Shown: in pieces, positions 1 through 12,671 of the stretch | Layout of the letters: each line of letters starts with the position of its first letter | Numbering within the stretch: position 1 is the first letter of the stretch | Origin: Gaertneriomyces semiglobifer | Taxonomy: Eukaryota > Chytridiomycota > Chytridiomycetes > Spizellomycetales > Spizellomycetaceae | Reading direction: 5' to 3' | Assembly (NCBI GenBank): GCA_025558075.1 | Contig: JAHLKF010000002.1 | Span: forward strand, 1,302,001-1,366,000 | DNA length: 64,000 nucleotides | Made by a program: the position numbers and the translations under genes | The notes under the pieces: model-generated | The model's input: only the letters and a program-made list of their open reading frames with translations | Databases searched by the model: none | Told to the model about the DNA's origin: nothing

Positions 1-1207
1 TCATTCGACTCCTACATTTGGGACGTGGAAAACCCAAACATGCCAGAACAGACGCTGACGCCGCCGAGTCCATTGGTTTGTCTGAAGTACAACCCGAAGG
101 ATCCGCACATTATTGTAGGCGGATGTTATAACGGGTTGGTCACCTACTGGGATACTCGGAAAGGTGCATTTCCAGTCGATACGAGTGCGGTAGAGAAAGG
201 ACATCGCGATCCCGTTTACGGAGTCAACTGGGTTCAAAGTAAAAGTGGAACAGAATGCTTTAGCGTTTCAACAGATGGACAGGTTTTATGGTGGGATATT
301 CGGAAAATGAGTGAGCCCACCGAAAGCATGACCATAGATCCGGAAAAGAATGGGTCCATTGTAGGGGGTACCGTACTTGACTATGAGACTACCATGGTAT
401 GATTATTGTTTTTTGACGCTTCTTTTGCGGCAATTGTCTGACGCTGGTAAACGTGTTGTAGCCTACAAAGTTTATGGTTGGCGGAGAAAATGGCTCGGTC
501 TTCATGTGTAACAAAAAGGCCAAAAACCCAAGCGAGCGGATCACCCACATCTATCCAGGCCATCACGGGCCAGTCTTGGCCTTGCAGGTATGTTCTCCCG
601 CTACTTCCTCTATTATATCGCAAGGCTGACGCGTCGGTTTATTATTTAGCGAAATCCATTCTTCCTCAAAAACTTCCTAACCATAGGCGACTGGCGTACG
701 CTGCTTTGGGCTGAAGACATTCGCTCACCTATAATAACGACGCCGTACTCACCGTCATATCTAACAGACGCTAACTGGTCACCAACGCGCCCAGCAGTCT
801 TCCTGGCCTCTACGCATTCCGGCACCATTCAAACATGGGATCTCTTGACCAAGCAAACTGGGCCAACGCTAACCACTCAAGTGTCACCTGCTCCTATTCA
901 CTGCTTGAAAATTCAAGAGCATGGTCGCACTGTGGCCGCCGGAGATCGTGAAGGTGGGGTGACTATCTTGGAGATGAGCGAAGCGTTGTGGAGGCCACAG
1001 AAAGATGAGAAAGCTATTTTCGGAGGAATGTTGGAACGAGAAGCAAAACGGGAGAAGACCTTGGAATCTAGTGCCAGAGAGAAGAGATTAAAAGCGCAAC
1101 AGGTGGCTGGACATAAAGAAAATGGACAAGGAGGTGTTAAGGAAGATGAGAAGGAAGAGATCATTAAGGTCGCAGAGGAAGAGTTTTGGAGCATGGTTGG
1201 CAAGTGA
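1..1207 (+). CDS. DNAI2: Axonemal outer-arm dynein intermediate chain DNAI2/IC69, 5' partial
   Basis: WD-repeat intermediate chain that anchors and regulates the outer dynein arm on doublet microtubules of the flagellum. The reading frame is open at base 1, so the N-terminus lies outside the window. Exons fit 1-396, 462-587 and 650-1207 with GT-AG introns and matching phases. Diagnostic DNAI2 segments are visible: [61 protein letters not shown] and [15 protein letters not shown]. After the last WD blade comes a charged helical tail ([16 protein letters not shown], then [10 protein letters not shown]), as in animal and algal DNAI2. Presence of this gene implies a motile cilium, so the host is a zoosporic fungus. 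The next gene on the same strand starts about 380 bp downstream. Family assignment is secure. Confidence 0.95.
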
Positions 1208-1584
1208 TAGCGCCAACCAGTTGGGCAAGAGCGTTTGTAGTAATAGTCGTGTTCTCAATCGAAAGCTGAGAGTGACCTTGTTTGTCCGCTCCGAACTGGC
1301 CCAGCAATGTGCTTCTGATGTCATGATGCATTTGATGGCGAATGCTCAGCGTAAAGGCGGCGATCTATGGGTTTTACAAGATATAATACTCGTTCGTCGT
1401 GGTGAGCGTTCCCAGCCGCGGAGCGCGATTACATAATACAGCTGTTAATGATAACACCATCACCAGCGCTCGGCGAACGGATCTTCAGAAATCTGCGAAA
1501 ACGTTTGAAGCCAGCGCAGGGAAACCAGGGAGCCATCAGAAGCGACTCGCAAGGACCGGCAACCAAAGACGGGAGAAGATAAGG

Positions 1585-1948
1585 ATGCCTGTTGCAAGTA
1601 TCGTTAGAGACAGGCTGACCCGGTTGGTCGCATCACAAAAAGAACCTGTCCGTCAAGCCCTACGCTCCATAAGTCGGGATACATCGTTGCCGGGTCATGT
1701 TCGCATGAAGGCCATGATTGAACTGCACCAGATGCCAAGATATACTCGTCCTACCGCTGTGCATAGCAGATGTGTGGAGAGTGGCAAAGCAAGGGTATGT
1801 TCGTCGGTTTGGCTTTCCAATCCGTTCCTCTCTCATGTATTCATTTTGTTCACAGGGGCATGTTACAGCATTCAAGATCAGTCGCATAGTGTTCCGTGAG
1901 AAGGCGTTGGCTGGAGAAATTCCTGGGGTTAAGAAGAGCACATGGTAG
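1585..1948 (+). CDS. Mitochondrial small ribosomal subunit protein uS14m
   Basis: Mitoribosomal small-subunit protein of the uS14 family, needed for assembly of the 30S-like head. Two exons, 1585-1794 and 1856-1948, join in phase 0 across a 61-nt GT-AG intron and give a 100-residue protein, the usual length. The C-terminus reads GHVTAFKISRIVFREKALAG followed by EIPGVKKSTW, matching the conserved uS14 ending (R...FREKALkGEIPGVkKsSW). The middle contains RDTSLPGHVRMKAMIELHQM and a short RCVESGKARG motif. The start is the ATG at 1585. An open frame extends upstream to 1399 through non-ATG codons and could add a longer targeting peptide, but no ATG supports it. Convergent with TAF5, whose stop is 185 bp away. 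Confidence 0.9.
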
Positions 1949-2133
1949 CCCTTATCAACTTCGATATATCCCTCTCTGCAACAACCTCAAACACCAGCAC
2001 GAATCTGCTTCATCTTCTTTAACCTTTCTGTATGATATTTATATATGTTCATTGTGTGTGCTACTACTGCACATCAGCGGAGCAAGCCAAGCCTCTTCAA
2101 TGTGGTCGTTACAGCAGGTGCATAGAGTTCACA

Positions 2134-4611
2134 TTACAACTCAAATGTGCCCATCGCCATCAACACATTCGTGCGTGTAAATTGCAAATTATATATGGGC
2201 GTGCGTTTTGTTGGATAGGCGCCAAGCCATGACGGTCTATAGTGTTTGAAATGAGGAAACGATGAGAAAACGCCGAGTCACTAAAATCCAAGAGACTGTG
2301 AAACCTACCTGTCGGCGTTCGCCTCCCTCTTCACTACAGCATGGTCGGATTTAGCTGCATCCCATATCCGCACGCACTGATCAGCGCCACCTGAAGCCAA
2401 CACATGACCGTCTTGGCTAAACGCTAATGAGTATACTGGCGCCGTATGTCCCGGCATGATCTTCATTGGCTTGCCCGAACCAATATCCCACAAGATAACG
2501 GTGTTGTCGTCACCTATCGGTTCTGTTAGCCAAGATTCTAATACAGGCATTTTGATGAACCAAATCTCTACTAACCGGCTGAAGCCATGCTCAGTCCATC
2601 AGGAGAGAAAGCCACCGTTTGAACCGCCCCTCGATGACCTTTGAAAAGCCTCACGCATGTTCCTGTTTGGACGTCCCACAACCGGCATGTACGGTCACTT
2701 GACCCTGTCAACACGTAGTTCCCATTCGGGTGAAATCGCACCGTCTGAAGAACAGGCTTCGCATAAGCATTCTGTTAACGCCTGAAAAGCAATTGCCGAA
2801 ACTTACATCCACATCTGACAAATGGCCCACAAAAATACGCAATGGATAAATATGATCGCAACTCCACAGTCGTGCACTTCGGTCGTGCGATGCTGTCGCA
2901 AAATACCATCCTTGCTGAGCAAATGCCACATCCCAAACAGGATAGCTATGCCCTTTGTATACAGCGATGTTCGTCAACGTGTCTAGACTCCACAATCTTG
3001 CAGTTTTGTCCTCTGAGCAAGTCATCAAGTATCGCTGATCTGAACTAAAACTACTTGCATACACCGGTCCAGAATGTCCAAGAAGCCTTGCTGATGACCG
3101 AGGTTTCTTCCCTTTCGCTGATGTTTGCTCTGGATTTGGACCATGAGGAGGGCTGGCTTTCACATCCCCGCCGGCGATGTTCCACACCCGCACATGTGAA
3201 TCTGCAAATGCTCCCGCAATCACTTGCGAATCCGGAGATATGGACAGCGATTGTAATCGGCCGTAAGTATTATGGAACGTATAGCAGCAAATCGATGGGA
3301 GGGATGTAGGCCCTAGGGTAGCTCGATTGGCGGCGTCCCTCAGTATTCGGACAGTAGCAGGGATGTCCTGCAGCTTGCTACACAAGCTTCAAGTTATACA
3401 TCAGAGATGCGAGAATGAGAACGGACGGGCTTACCTCGGTGGGGCCGCCAAAGCGGCTGCGTCGGTGGACGGCTCCTTTTTGATCTTATGCAGTTCGTCT
3501 GTGATGGCCGACGCATCTGGCCAAGACTAGCACCAAAACAGGTTGGTACATGGATATGGGCGAGTTAACAATACCGTTTACCAACCTGTTCCTGTACATA
3601 ACGCTCGACATCATCTAAGAAAGCGGAATCCGGCGGCAGCTGCGTCAAGTTTACTTTCTGCATGTTGAAGTTCTCCAGCTCTTGTACTGTGTTGCCTAGA
3701 AGACCCGTTTCCTCATCTTTCAGGGCTTCCGCGAGGGGTTCCGTTGTTGTCACTGAGGTGAAACCGGTCAGTACGACAGGCTGAGACGGCCACATACGGA
3801 TACCTGAATGAAGACTTACCAGATATTGCAACGTGTTCATTTAGAACTCGAAGCAAGAACATATACTTGTTATCTTGCAAGAAGGAAAACAGCAGTTCAA
3901 AGGAAAATCGGCTCATTTGAACGCCATACTTGTTGGTCCGGAAGTTGCGGGCTAGCTCGTTTTCTGTAATATGCTGCACAGACGTGACCGAAGTGAGCCT
4001 GTGCACATCCTGCCCGTGTAATTCGATGTGATCGCTCTTGAAGGCGTTGAGAAACTTCTTCGCTGAGTGCATAGTTAGGAACAGATACCAGGTAAGAACG
4101 CTCAATCATGAATCTAACCCTCATCCCGGAGTCCCCGAGTGATCAAGTCAAGATATGAGTGGACAAAGATGGGATATAAGACTCTCCGTAGCTCAAACTG
4201 AATTACATGCATCAGTTTAGGATCAGATGTCCAAAGGAACGGCGTAACGAACCTTGTACTTGTCAATAGAGTCATCTATCCACTTTCGTAGTCGGCTATA
4301 GCTCTGTTTATACGCATCCGGTTGATTTGCCTCATTCTCATTGTAGAAAAGGATGTAGTCCGGTACAGAAGCCTCTCCCCGTTGAATCAACGCCTGATCC
4401 ACATCGTCTAATGATAATAGCTTCGCTTCAGCTTTGAATGCATTCTCCGCTTGCTTGAAACCTGTACGCAGTAGTCATCAATATCTGTACTTGACCATTT
4501 ATTTATGCAGCTACGTTGTAAGCACAAACAGGGTTTTCACCGACCTCTTGACCGCAAATATGTCGCAACAAGCCGGTCTGGATGATCAGGAGGTAGCTTC
4601 GCATCTGCCAT
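2134..4611 (-). CDS. TAF5: Transcription initiation factor TFIID subunit 5 (TAF5)
   Basis: Core TFIID (and SAGA in fungi) scaffold subunit. Ten exons were traced with consistent phases: 4545-4611, 4253-4461, 4119-4197, 3820-4062, 3586-3752, 3435-3526, 2807-3377, 2576-2744, 2309-2513, 2134-2236, giving about 634 residues. Order of domains: an N-terminal LisH-like segment (VATYLRSRG, GFKQAENAFKAEAKLL), the TAF5 NTD2 domain (LYPIFVHSYLDLITRGL, AKKFLNAFKSDHIELHGQDV, NKYGVQMSRFSFELLFSFL), a linker, then six WD40 blades (RLLGHSGPVYASSFSSDQ, AVYKGHSYPVWDVAF, FVGHLSDVD-TVRFHPNGNY, FKGHRGAVQTVAFSPDG, GHTAPVYSLAFSQDG). The last small exon supplies the conserved PTKRTPIYNLQFTRTNVLMA ending. The start is the ATG at 4611 in front of MADAKLPPDHPD. 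The neighbouring SEN34 is transcribed divergently. Confidence 0.93.
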
Positions 4612-4784
4612 TGTCTGCTGCCCTCGTAGCGTTTGGCCGTCAACTGTCAACGCTTCACGAACTCAGTTCAGATGGGCTTTGCCGGTGTGGTTTTGAAAGT
4701 CTCAAAAGTTTGGAACCGTGTTCAAACTCACGAACCGACATTTAAAACAATGAAACCAACCAATGGACCGATGCACTATGTATA

Positions 4785-6110
4785 ATGGAGCCGTTGCCAG
4801 CCCTTCCGCCGCCGGTGCACGAACCTCCATCAGTGCCGTATCTGGTTTATGTGTCCAATGGTAGAGGATATGTCTGGGATGCTGACAGTAGGTACAGCAT
4901 TTGTCACTGAAGTCCCAGATCACGATGGCTAACAGTTACCTTCTAATGTAGCTGCTCTGGATTTGCGGGTGCGGTACCACATTATAGGAGCTCTAGTCGG
5001 GAGCCTGCCTAGAAATCCAGCGCAAAATACGTTCTTTGGTTTACCGCTTCTCTTACTGGATGAAGAGGTGACATTACTTCTTCAGAAAGGTACCTTACAA
5101 TATCAAATTCAAGTTCCAGAGGCTACAAACTCATAGAAACTTATATTCCAGGGCTGGTCAGGCTGGTGGACACAGCCAAAGCACACCGCTTACCAACTGA
5201 AGAAGAGTTGACCGTGGTTGCTGCCTCTAGAGCAAAAGAACTCCAGGATTACAATGTAGCAAGGAAAGAGCATGCGCAAACTGTGTCTGCTATTATGCGT
5301 GAAAAGCGTCAGAAAACTGAAAACGCGAGGACGAGCTCGACCGCTGTCGTTCTTGAGGACGCAACCGCTACCGAAGAGAAGCCGAACGGCTCGCCCGTTC
5401 TTCCAGGGCTAATAACAACGGATCGCCGCCAAGTTCTCGAAGAACCTCCTACCCCAATGACAGAGCTTGCCAGTATGATGCAACATCTAGTATTGCAGTC
5501 GCCTTCTACCGAAGCCACCGCCCTATTCGCCCAACCGCAGCCGTTTGCAGCAGCCAGCGAAGAGCGTTCGGGCACAGCGAGCCATCCGTCCATTCCGTTG
5601 CATCATAATTCACTGGGCGATAAGCCTCCACCACCTCTACTCCCGGTATCCACTCCGACCTCGTCATCGGGCTTTCCCTGGTTCGATATCTCTCGAGCAC
5701 AAGATTTCGGAACTGCTCAAGCGAGCGGGCTATGGAAATTTCCAAGCTCTGATAAAGCACGCCTCAAATTTAAAGTATTCAGTGCTTTATGGGCAAAAGG
5801 GTATTACATCACCAGTGGCAGCAAATTTGGAGGTGATTTTCTGCTTTATCCTGGTACGCATTTTTCCGCAAGTATACCTACCATATCGCATTCTTTATTG
5901 ACATTTTATCAAATTGTAGGTGACATTATGCGCTACCACGCACACTTCATTGTTTCAGTCATTGAGAAAACGAAATCTTTGACAGCCTTAGACGCGATTG
6001 TTATGGGCCGTCTCGGGACTGCAGTGAAGAAGTCTCATGCAGTGTGTTCGTGGGACGACGAGAAAGATGAACTCTTGTGTTTCTGTGTTCGGTGGACTGG
6101 GTGGAATTAG
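4785..6110 (+). CDS. SEN34: tRNA-splicing endonuclease catalytic subunit SEN34
   Basis: Catalytic subunit of the heterotetrameric TSEN complex that cuts pre-tRNA at the 3' splice site. Four exons join in phase: 4785-4887, 4952-5089, 5152-5853 and 5920-6110. The N-terminal domain has RYHIIGALVGSLPRNPAQN and the GLPLLLLDEEV strand typical of SEN34. A low-complexity Pro/Ser linker follows. The C-terminal nuclease fold reads [28 protein letters not shown] and later TAVKKSHAVC, so the catalytic Tyr, His and Lys triad is intact. One intron falls exactly between YPG and D of the active site. The last codons lie in the first copy of a 102-bp tandem duplication. The start ATG at 4785 precedes MEPLPALPPPVHEPP. 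Confidence 0.9.
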
Positions 6111-6278
6111 ATACCCCGCCACATGGATCACCATAGTGTGCAATGTGTGTTGACTGGATATCAGAGCAGGATATTTTTGTGTTTCTGTGTTCGGTGGACT
6201 GGGTGGAATTAGATACCCCGCCACATGGATCACCATAGTGTGCAATGTGTGTTGACTGGATATCAGAGCAGGATATTT
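6075..6278. repeat. 102-bp direct tandem duplication at the 3' end of SEN34
   Basis: Two essentially identical 102-bp copies lie head to tail at 6075-6176 and 6177-6278. The first copy contains the last 12 codons or so and the stop of SEN34; the second repeats that sequence, including the stop, in the 3' flank. The near-perfect identity points to a recent local duplication. Confidence 0.9.
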
Positions 6279-6406
6279 TTATTGCATCCGCGATATATGT
6301 TCCATGTTCAATATTTGCAGTCAACACATGTACGTGAACACCCAATGTCGACGGGGACAATATCATCAATAGATAAGTGGCAGTAAAGGCTAATAAATTA
6401 AAAAAC

Positions 6407-8973
6407 TCATTTGGCTGTGAGCAAATGCAGCATTCCAAATGTGTAGAGCGGGATGATGAGATTGTCGTTTTGATCAGAAAACGCCTCCAATAAGCCTATA
6501 TGAAGTGTCATGAGGTCACCCGGTTCCCATCAGTAATGATGAATGAGGCCGTGAACTTACTGCTGAGAGTCACACAAGCCATGATGGTGGTCCACTGCGA
6601 ACGCGCGAGTTGATATCGAGTATGGCGAATTCAAAAGCAAAAGTAACGTACGCTATCAATCGCAACAATATGCAGACTTGACAACATTAGAAGAGCGGTA
6701 GAAATGGAAAGTACAAAGGCGAGAGTGCCTTCAACCGTTTTACTCGTTCCTGGCCAATGAATACGTCCGAATCGCTTTCCACATACAGACGCCTGTAACT
6801 AGAATCAGCCAGACCTGCAATACCCCGAAGCGTCAATGGAGAAAATCCACATACCATTGTGTCACCAATTCCAAGTGTCAAAATACCGCTTAGTCCACCC
6901 AACACCGACTGCATGGCGATTCTGAAAGGGTTTGTATGTTTGAACATAGCCGTCGTCATTTCATCATGGGACGTACGAACAGTGCTTACTTGTTAAGCCA
7001 AACGGGTAGCGCGCACCCTGAAAGGAGGTACAGGTGTGATAGCACAACTGGCCCAGAATCGCGTTCGTTGAGGAACTGGCACATGAAGTTATGTATACCT
7101 TGACCCAACGGCCAAATGTTGAAGAAGCGGATATACTCGATGAGGATCAGGGCACTTGATGCCACAGAAAAAGCCAAGTGCATATACTCTGGCTGTGACA
7201 AGAATAGTAAGTTACCGTTCGCTTTCACGTCTGGTGCATTGAATACTCACGTCGATAAGATATCCTGGAAGAAACATCGTGGTCGCTAACACATGAAAAT
7301 ATTTTCGTTTCAGGTTCAACGCGCTAGACGTTGACACTGTCGGTGGGAACTTGTGCACGGCAATCGCTACTGCGATGCTGATCAGCAATGCCCAAAAAGC
7401 CGAAAGCGCTATTCTAGTTGAACTCGATGTGACGAACTCGTAGGTCCTAATGCCCGATGATGAGTATATACTTATAAGGCTGCTACAGAAGCTAATCTCA
7501 CCAAAGAAACGGCTCAGCAACAATGAGCATCCAAGTCCACGGTCTTATACCAAGCAGTACAGCGAGTGCCGCAATGCCAAAGAAAAGAGTGGACAAAGCA
7601 ATATGTTGGGTGCGTGCGTTCGTACTATCACTGGCCCGAATTTTTCGCAGAAGAGGCATTGATACGACCCCAATGGCCAGCATGCCCAGCACAAGGGCGT
7701 GCATGAATATGTACACTTCGCTACGAGGGAATATTCCAATGTTCCCGACATTTGCAGATTTCCAAACGATAGCCCCAAGACCTCCATGGAAGCGCGGTAG
7801 CAGTGTGGCAAGATGAACCTGCAATACGTCCCGTTATTATGTTGCATGAATGACCACACTCCGCTAACCCACTTGCTTTTTGAAATGTGGTCACAACAGC
7901 ATCCGATAGGAAAGCACTGAGGGATAGACTAATCGTAAGCGCTTCGCCTATGCTGACGCTATCTTGGAGCATGAACCGTGTTAGCACATGAGTCCCGGCA
8001 AAACTGACTGTGGTAGAGGTAAAGACGGCGACGTATTGCGCTGGTGGGGACACTTTAACAACCACATTCGGATAATGGCCACGTAGGAACATGTCTTATA
8101 CATACCGACATTGTCTACTTTTCCTGCAGCAATAGACACCACTATGAGAGCGAGCCCTCCGCAAACCTGGACACCGTGACTCAAGTGCCTTAAACCGAAG
8201 ACGGAACTGTTGAATAATAAACTTTGTAAAAGTACTCGAAAGTATGCAACTGAGGCCAGGCCAGGATTAGGAACATGGAGCAAGGCAAAGATTCAGAAAG
8301 CTGAACATCAAGCAGCTGTAAAGAGACTTACCACCTTCCGCGTCAGTTGGAAGTGCTAAGATGATGGCCGAGAGCACCAACGGAGGTATGATCAGTCCCG
8401 GGAAAAACCCTGGGTTCTTTGCATTCGCACTTTCCAATATGAGAATAGGAAGATCAGCCGTTTGGCGCGCGGCAATCTCGCACAGGTTCATCTGGACTCG
8501 CACCGGTATCCGTTCGTGGCCGAGTAACGTCGTCCCTTGTTGCGTCCAGCAAAGGAGAAACGCAAAAGGCACAGACATGCAATAAGCAAGGTGAAGATCA
8601 AGTCTAGCAATGGCGGCAATGCGTTAACCGGCCGTGAGCCGCCGTCGAGAACATTTGTTTGACAACATGTGAGTGACGTACATGCACATTCCCGATAGCA
8701 AGCCCGACGGTAGAACAGATAACCAGCCCACAAGCAAGGCGTGCCCAGCAACACAGCCTCGATGGTAGCGGGCAGAGATTTAGGCCCTTCCAGAGGTAGT
8801 CGTAGTGCTTTGACATTGGCGCGAGCTGTCGAAGAAGTTCCAATCACCGTCGTCGTAATGGCCGGCGGAGCTGAGCCGCGGTTATTCCGGGGTCTCATGC
8901 TGCCCAACGATGAGGCTGGTGCGATATACATGCTTGTACCAGCATCACAATGTTCATCATTATCCAAAGGCAT
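6407..8973 (-). CDS. SEC59: Dolichol kinase (SEC59 family)
   Basis: ER-membrane CTP-dependent kinase that makes dolichyl phosphate, the lipid carrier for N-glycosylation, O-mannosylation and GPI anchors. Read on the minus strand as a multi-exon gene with many hydrophobic segments. Family motifs in the C-terminal part: RKYFHVLATTMFLPGYLID, then GILTLGIGDTMA joined over an intron to SVCGKRFGRIHWPG and SKTVEGTLAFVLS (the CTP-binding cytidylyltransferase-like loop), then LLEAFSDQNDNLIIPLYTF. The stop (TGA at 6407-6409) follows HLLTAK. The chosen start is the ATG at 8973; the first ~90 residues are polar and variable, so the N-terminus is the weakest part. Internal exon edges between 7.0 and 8.6 kb were not all resolved. 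Confidence 0.88.
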
Positions 8974-9303
8974 GCGGTTTACGGATTAAGCTTCAGGACC
9001 AAGCGACGTATAAATATCTCACCGCGGCGACCATATCGATAACATCGTGTTATCGTTATCAAAATCAGGTTGAACGCGAGCGCTCTTCCAAAGATTCCTA
9101 TCAAGTTGGACGGATGCAAGTGCATTCTGTGGTGGGTATATTGTGTATCCAGTTATATATCAAGCTATCAACCTCTTCTGCCTGACAACAGAGGTTGCTC
9201 CTCTAAGTAAACGCTCTTCTCCACAACGACGGTGCGCTGTGCTTTAAACACTAGTGTATCTACTGTAGGGCTACTACGCGGCACTAAATTGCAATCACAT
9301 CCT

Positions 9304-11819
9304 CTATTTCCCATAGCTGCTGGGGTAGGCAGGCGGGGCGGCCATCATTTGAGGAACACCTTGAGCAGTGTGTGGAGCTAAAACACGAGTTGAAGAGTAA
9401 GCACGGGAACGATAAACAGACAATTTTTGTCGCGATTGCACCTACCAGCATACGCTCCCGCTGCGTAGGATTGGTGCGATGGTGGTGCAGATGGTTGTGC
9501 CGTCATTGCTGGCATCATTCCCATTGGTGAGACAGGTGTAGGCGGTGCAGCCATGGGTGACATCATTCCTGGCATCATCCCCGGCATCATCCCCGGCATC
9601 ATCCCAGGCATCATCCCGGGCATCATCCCAGGCATCATTCCCGGCATCATTCCGGTTGGAGAAACCGGAGACCCCATTTTCCCACTGGAAAGCCACATCA
9701 TCATGGCCATCTTCTCCTCTTGCTCTCGCTCTTCTCGTTCACGTTCCAATTTCTCCTCCCTCTCTCGTTTTTCCTCTCTTTCCCGCCGTTCTTCACGTTC
9801 TCGTCGTTCCTCCCGCTCACGCCTTTCTTCCCTTTCACGGCGTTCTTCGCGCTCAATGCGTTCCTCACGCTCTCGTCGCTCGCGTTCAGCTTTGTCTTCG
9901 CGCAACTGGTATTCGCGCTTCTCGCGTTCCACTTGAGCTTCATATTCACGCCTTGCGGCTTCACTCTGCTCTCTGGCTGCAGTCGCGCTGTTTTGCATGG
10001 CAATCGTACTGAATTGCGTCGACATTGCAACGGTAGCTTGTGTAGTATTCGCGTTGGCTGAAATGGCCACGTTCGCATTGGTGGCCAGAGCGGTTGATGC
10101 GGTGATTGACGCAGCTCCAACAGCAGCCGATGCTGCAGCGGAAGCAGATGCAGCGGCAGCCGCCGCAGCCGCCGCGCCTGCGCCGTCCGATGGTATCTGC
10201 ACGTTTTGGGAAGTGTTAACGACCTGAGAAACAGGTTGGGATACAGGGGCTTGTTGCACAGGCGCCTGTTTGACAGGGGGCACGTAGCCGGGGACGACGT
10301 CGACAGCGAGAGTTGTGTACTTATCACACACGGTATCCGCAACTCTAGTCATGTCTCTGCAAAGTGCGTCCCAACTAGGTAAAATCATCCTCCTCACAGT
10401 TTGTGATGCCTCCTCTTGCTGCGCAGTGAAAGCGACAGATGCAGCCTTGTACGCGCTCAAAGCCTGTTCAGCCAGTTCCGGCGTCTGGTGAGCTCCGTAA
10501 GCACTCTGTTTGAGTGCCGCTAGTTGTTCCTGCTTGGTGTTGACATCTTTGGCGTACCGGTAGCACGTCCCAACCTTATCGGCGTAGGCCGTGAGTGGAC
10601 CGGATAACAAGGTCGATAACGAAGCTGGGAGATCGCGAGCCCAAGGTTCGGCGAGTTTCATCAATGGTTGTGCTTTAGATAGGACGGCCGCATTATCCTC
10701 ATATTCAGGGTCGGTCATTGCTTGCTAAAGGCGCGGTTGAAACAACCATCATTGAGACGTCAAGTATATAAGAAACCCCCAAGAATTGCCGACGTACCTC
10801 ATTGAGGGCAGAGCACCACCCCATTAGCTGCTGAACAAAGTTTGTTTCCAAAGACACCGTGTTCCTCAAGGCGGAGTTCATTTGATTTGTGACAGTGGAA
10901 AGAACCCGTGCCGTTTCCAACTGGTCTCTGTTGAAACCGACTGCCTGTGTGGCGCGGTTTTGCAAGCCGACCTGTACTTGAGGCTGCAGCGCTGCATGTG
11001 TCTTATTGAATGCTTGATTGCACTGTGACCAGAACACTTGGGTCTCTGGAACGATGGGAATCAGATTTCTCTCGAGATTGGCGATGAACTCGTCTCGCCG
11101 GCGTGCAGCAGATGCCCTATTTTTCGCGGTGGCATTCTTCACAAGTTGGGCCTGCGGAGCGGTTGATCAGCATTCGCTAACCAATCATGCGTCTCATGCG
11201 GAAGGATGTCGACCGGTCGCGACACGTACCTGATCAACAAGATCCCGTTTCTTCTGAACAGTGGCGGCGTTTTTGTTACCAGCGACAGCCTTTTCATAGT
11301 CCTTGGTGACTTCCTCCAGATCTAACCTGGCTCTAACGTCCTGCCGAAGTTCGTTTAAAACATTGCCATCAAGCTGAAAGAGTTCTTGTACTGTCGTGAG
11401 CATGACTTTTATAGCCGCCTAATGCAGGAGATGTAAAGTTAGGACCGGGCCGAATACGGTGGGAATACCAAGCCATCATAATGATCTTACCTGGACGTTC
11501 GTACCGCCTTGAAACATCGTGTCGCCCAATCTTACAAACTCCTCGGCGGAAGCTCGTAATGTTGGGTCATCGAGCGCAGACGCATACCGCATGCAAGCTG
11601 CGCCGTGCTGCACACTGAGATGGCCAGCTGTACCGTAGGTATCATGCCATTGTTGTAGCGTTGCCAGCGTGTTCTGAAGTTGCTTTCGTAGCTAACAGCA
11701 AAGAAGAGTTAGAAACAAAAAGATACTTCAGAAATCTCCATTACTGAGTCGAGACGTACTTGTGAAGTTTCCTGCACCTCAAGAACAGCATCTACTGGGT
11801 TAGAGCAACAAGCTCCCAT
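9304..11819 (-). CDS. BAR-like coiled-coil protein with putative N-terminal lipidation and Met-Pro-Gly repeats
   Basis: No firm family name. Starts MGACCSNPVD, a classic N-myristoylation plus palmitoylation signal, so membrane attachment is expected. Four to five alpha-helical exons follow (QLRKQLQNTLATLQQWHDTY, VQELFQLDGNVLNELRQDV, NLERNLIPIVPETQVFWSQ, FVQQLMGWCSALNE), resembling a BAR-type three-helix curvature-sensing domain. Next come an Ala-rich spacer, a long charged Arg/Glu helix made of REERREREE repeats, a run of PGMM repeats, and a Pro/Ala tail ending APPAYPSSYGK after a last small exon (stop at 9304). Introns lie near 11.70-11.76, 11.41-11.49, 11.15-11.23, 10.73-10.80 and 9.38-9.44 kb. 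The BAR assignment is inferred from length and helix pattern only. Confidence 0.7.
9561..9653. repeat. 12-bp coding repeat (Pro-Gly-Met-Met units)
   Basis: About seven to eight copies of a 12-bp unit of the form GGCATCATCCCN, coding on the minus strand for PGMM repeats in the tail of the BAR-like protein. Third positions vary between copies, so the repeat is maintained at protein level and is not brand new. Confidence 0.85.
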
Positions 11820-12014
11820 GGTTGTACTACGTTATGACACTACAAGGAGAATGCTAAGCTACTATGTAAGCGCGACGGCCCAAAGTTCTAGCGGCATGCT
11901 TTTATAGCCGTCGTCCGAACACGGGGAGGGATCGCAAGCTGGTGTTACTAAAACGGATGGCATCTTCTAATCCTGAACTGCCAATGAACGCTGAATTGGT
12001 TCAAAAAAATTTGG

Positions 12015-12418
12015 ATGAACTCCGCAGACACTGCAGAGCTTGGTAGACCTGTGTTTGTTCTCAAGAATGGCTCCGCGTACCTGTGGACTCATACAAAGTC
12101 AGGCATTGAAGGGTGGCGTAAGGACACAAATGTAGTTATTTCTGGATACGTTTTACAGCTGGTACAACTCCTTTCACGCTTTAGACTCCAATGACTCGAT
12201 TCACATTAGCTATTTTAGGTGCTCTGAAGATCGCGCTATACAAACCGCCAAGGTGAAGTTTCCTTCTGTCCAAGGTGACCTTCATGTTCAGGCCTTGCAT
12301 GTACAGTATTGATCAGAAGGTATTCGGTGAAGAACGTCGAAAAGGAACGCGTGTGTCCATAACTGCTCCAAGATCGTCGCAGCTCATATCCTACCTCCTC
12401 AGACACGTACGTAAATAA
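12015..12418 (+). CDS. Possible small unrecognised multi-exon gene
   Basis: In the 1.8-kb gap between the BAR-like gene and HMG-CoA synthase, the plus strand has short coding-looking stretches with plausible splice sites: an ATG at 12015 opening MNSADTAELGRPVFVLKNGS and continuing to ISGYVLQL, a short piece IALYKPPR, and a last exon with SIDQKVFGEERRKGTRVSIT ending LLRHVRK and TAA at 12416-12418. The first intron needs an acceptor near 12230, and the exon joins are a guess. No family is recognised. Transcript reads would decide. Confidence 0.3.
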
Positions 12419-12671
12419 CAGATCAGCCAGTTGTCGGTGTCCCTCTGCAGCACAATTTGGCGAAAGCCTCGATGCACCTACGTATATGGATGGATAAGCT
12501 GACCGATTGTTCTTCTTAAATAAAAACAGATCGTCCGACGAAGAAGAAGTGGCCTAACGCGACTTCGCGCCCACGGATTACATAAGCAACCTCCGCTCAC
12601 TCTCAATCCAAACAGCGGTCAAACGAAGAACTGACGATGGATTGCAATTTGCAAGTAGGGCTAGGAATGAT

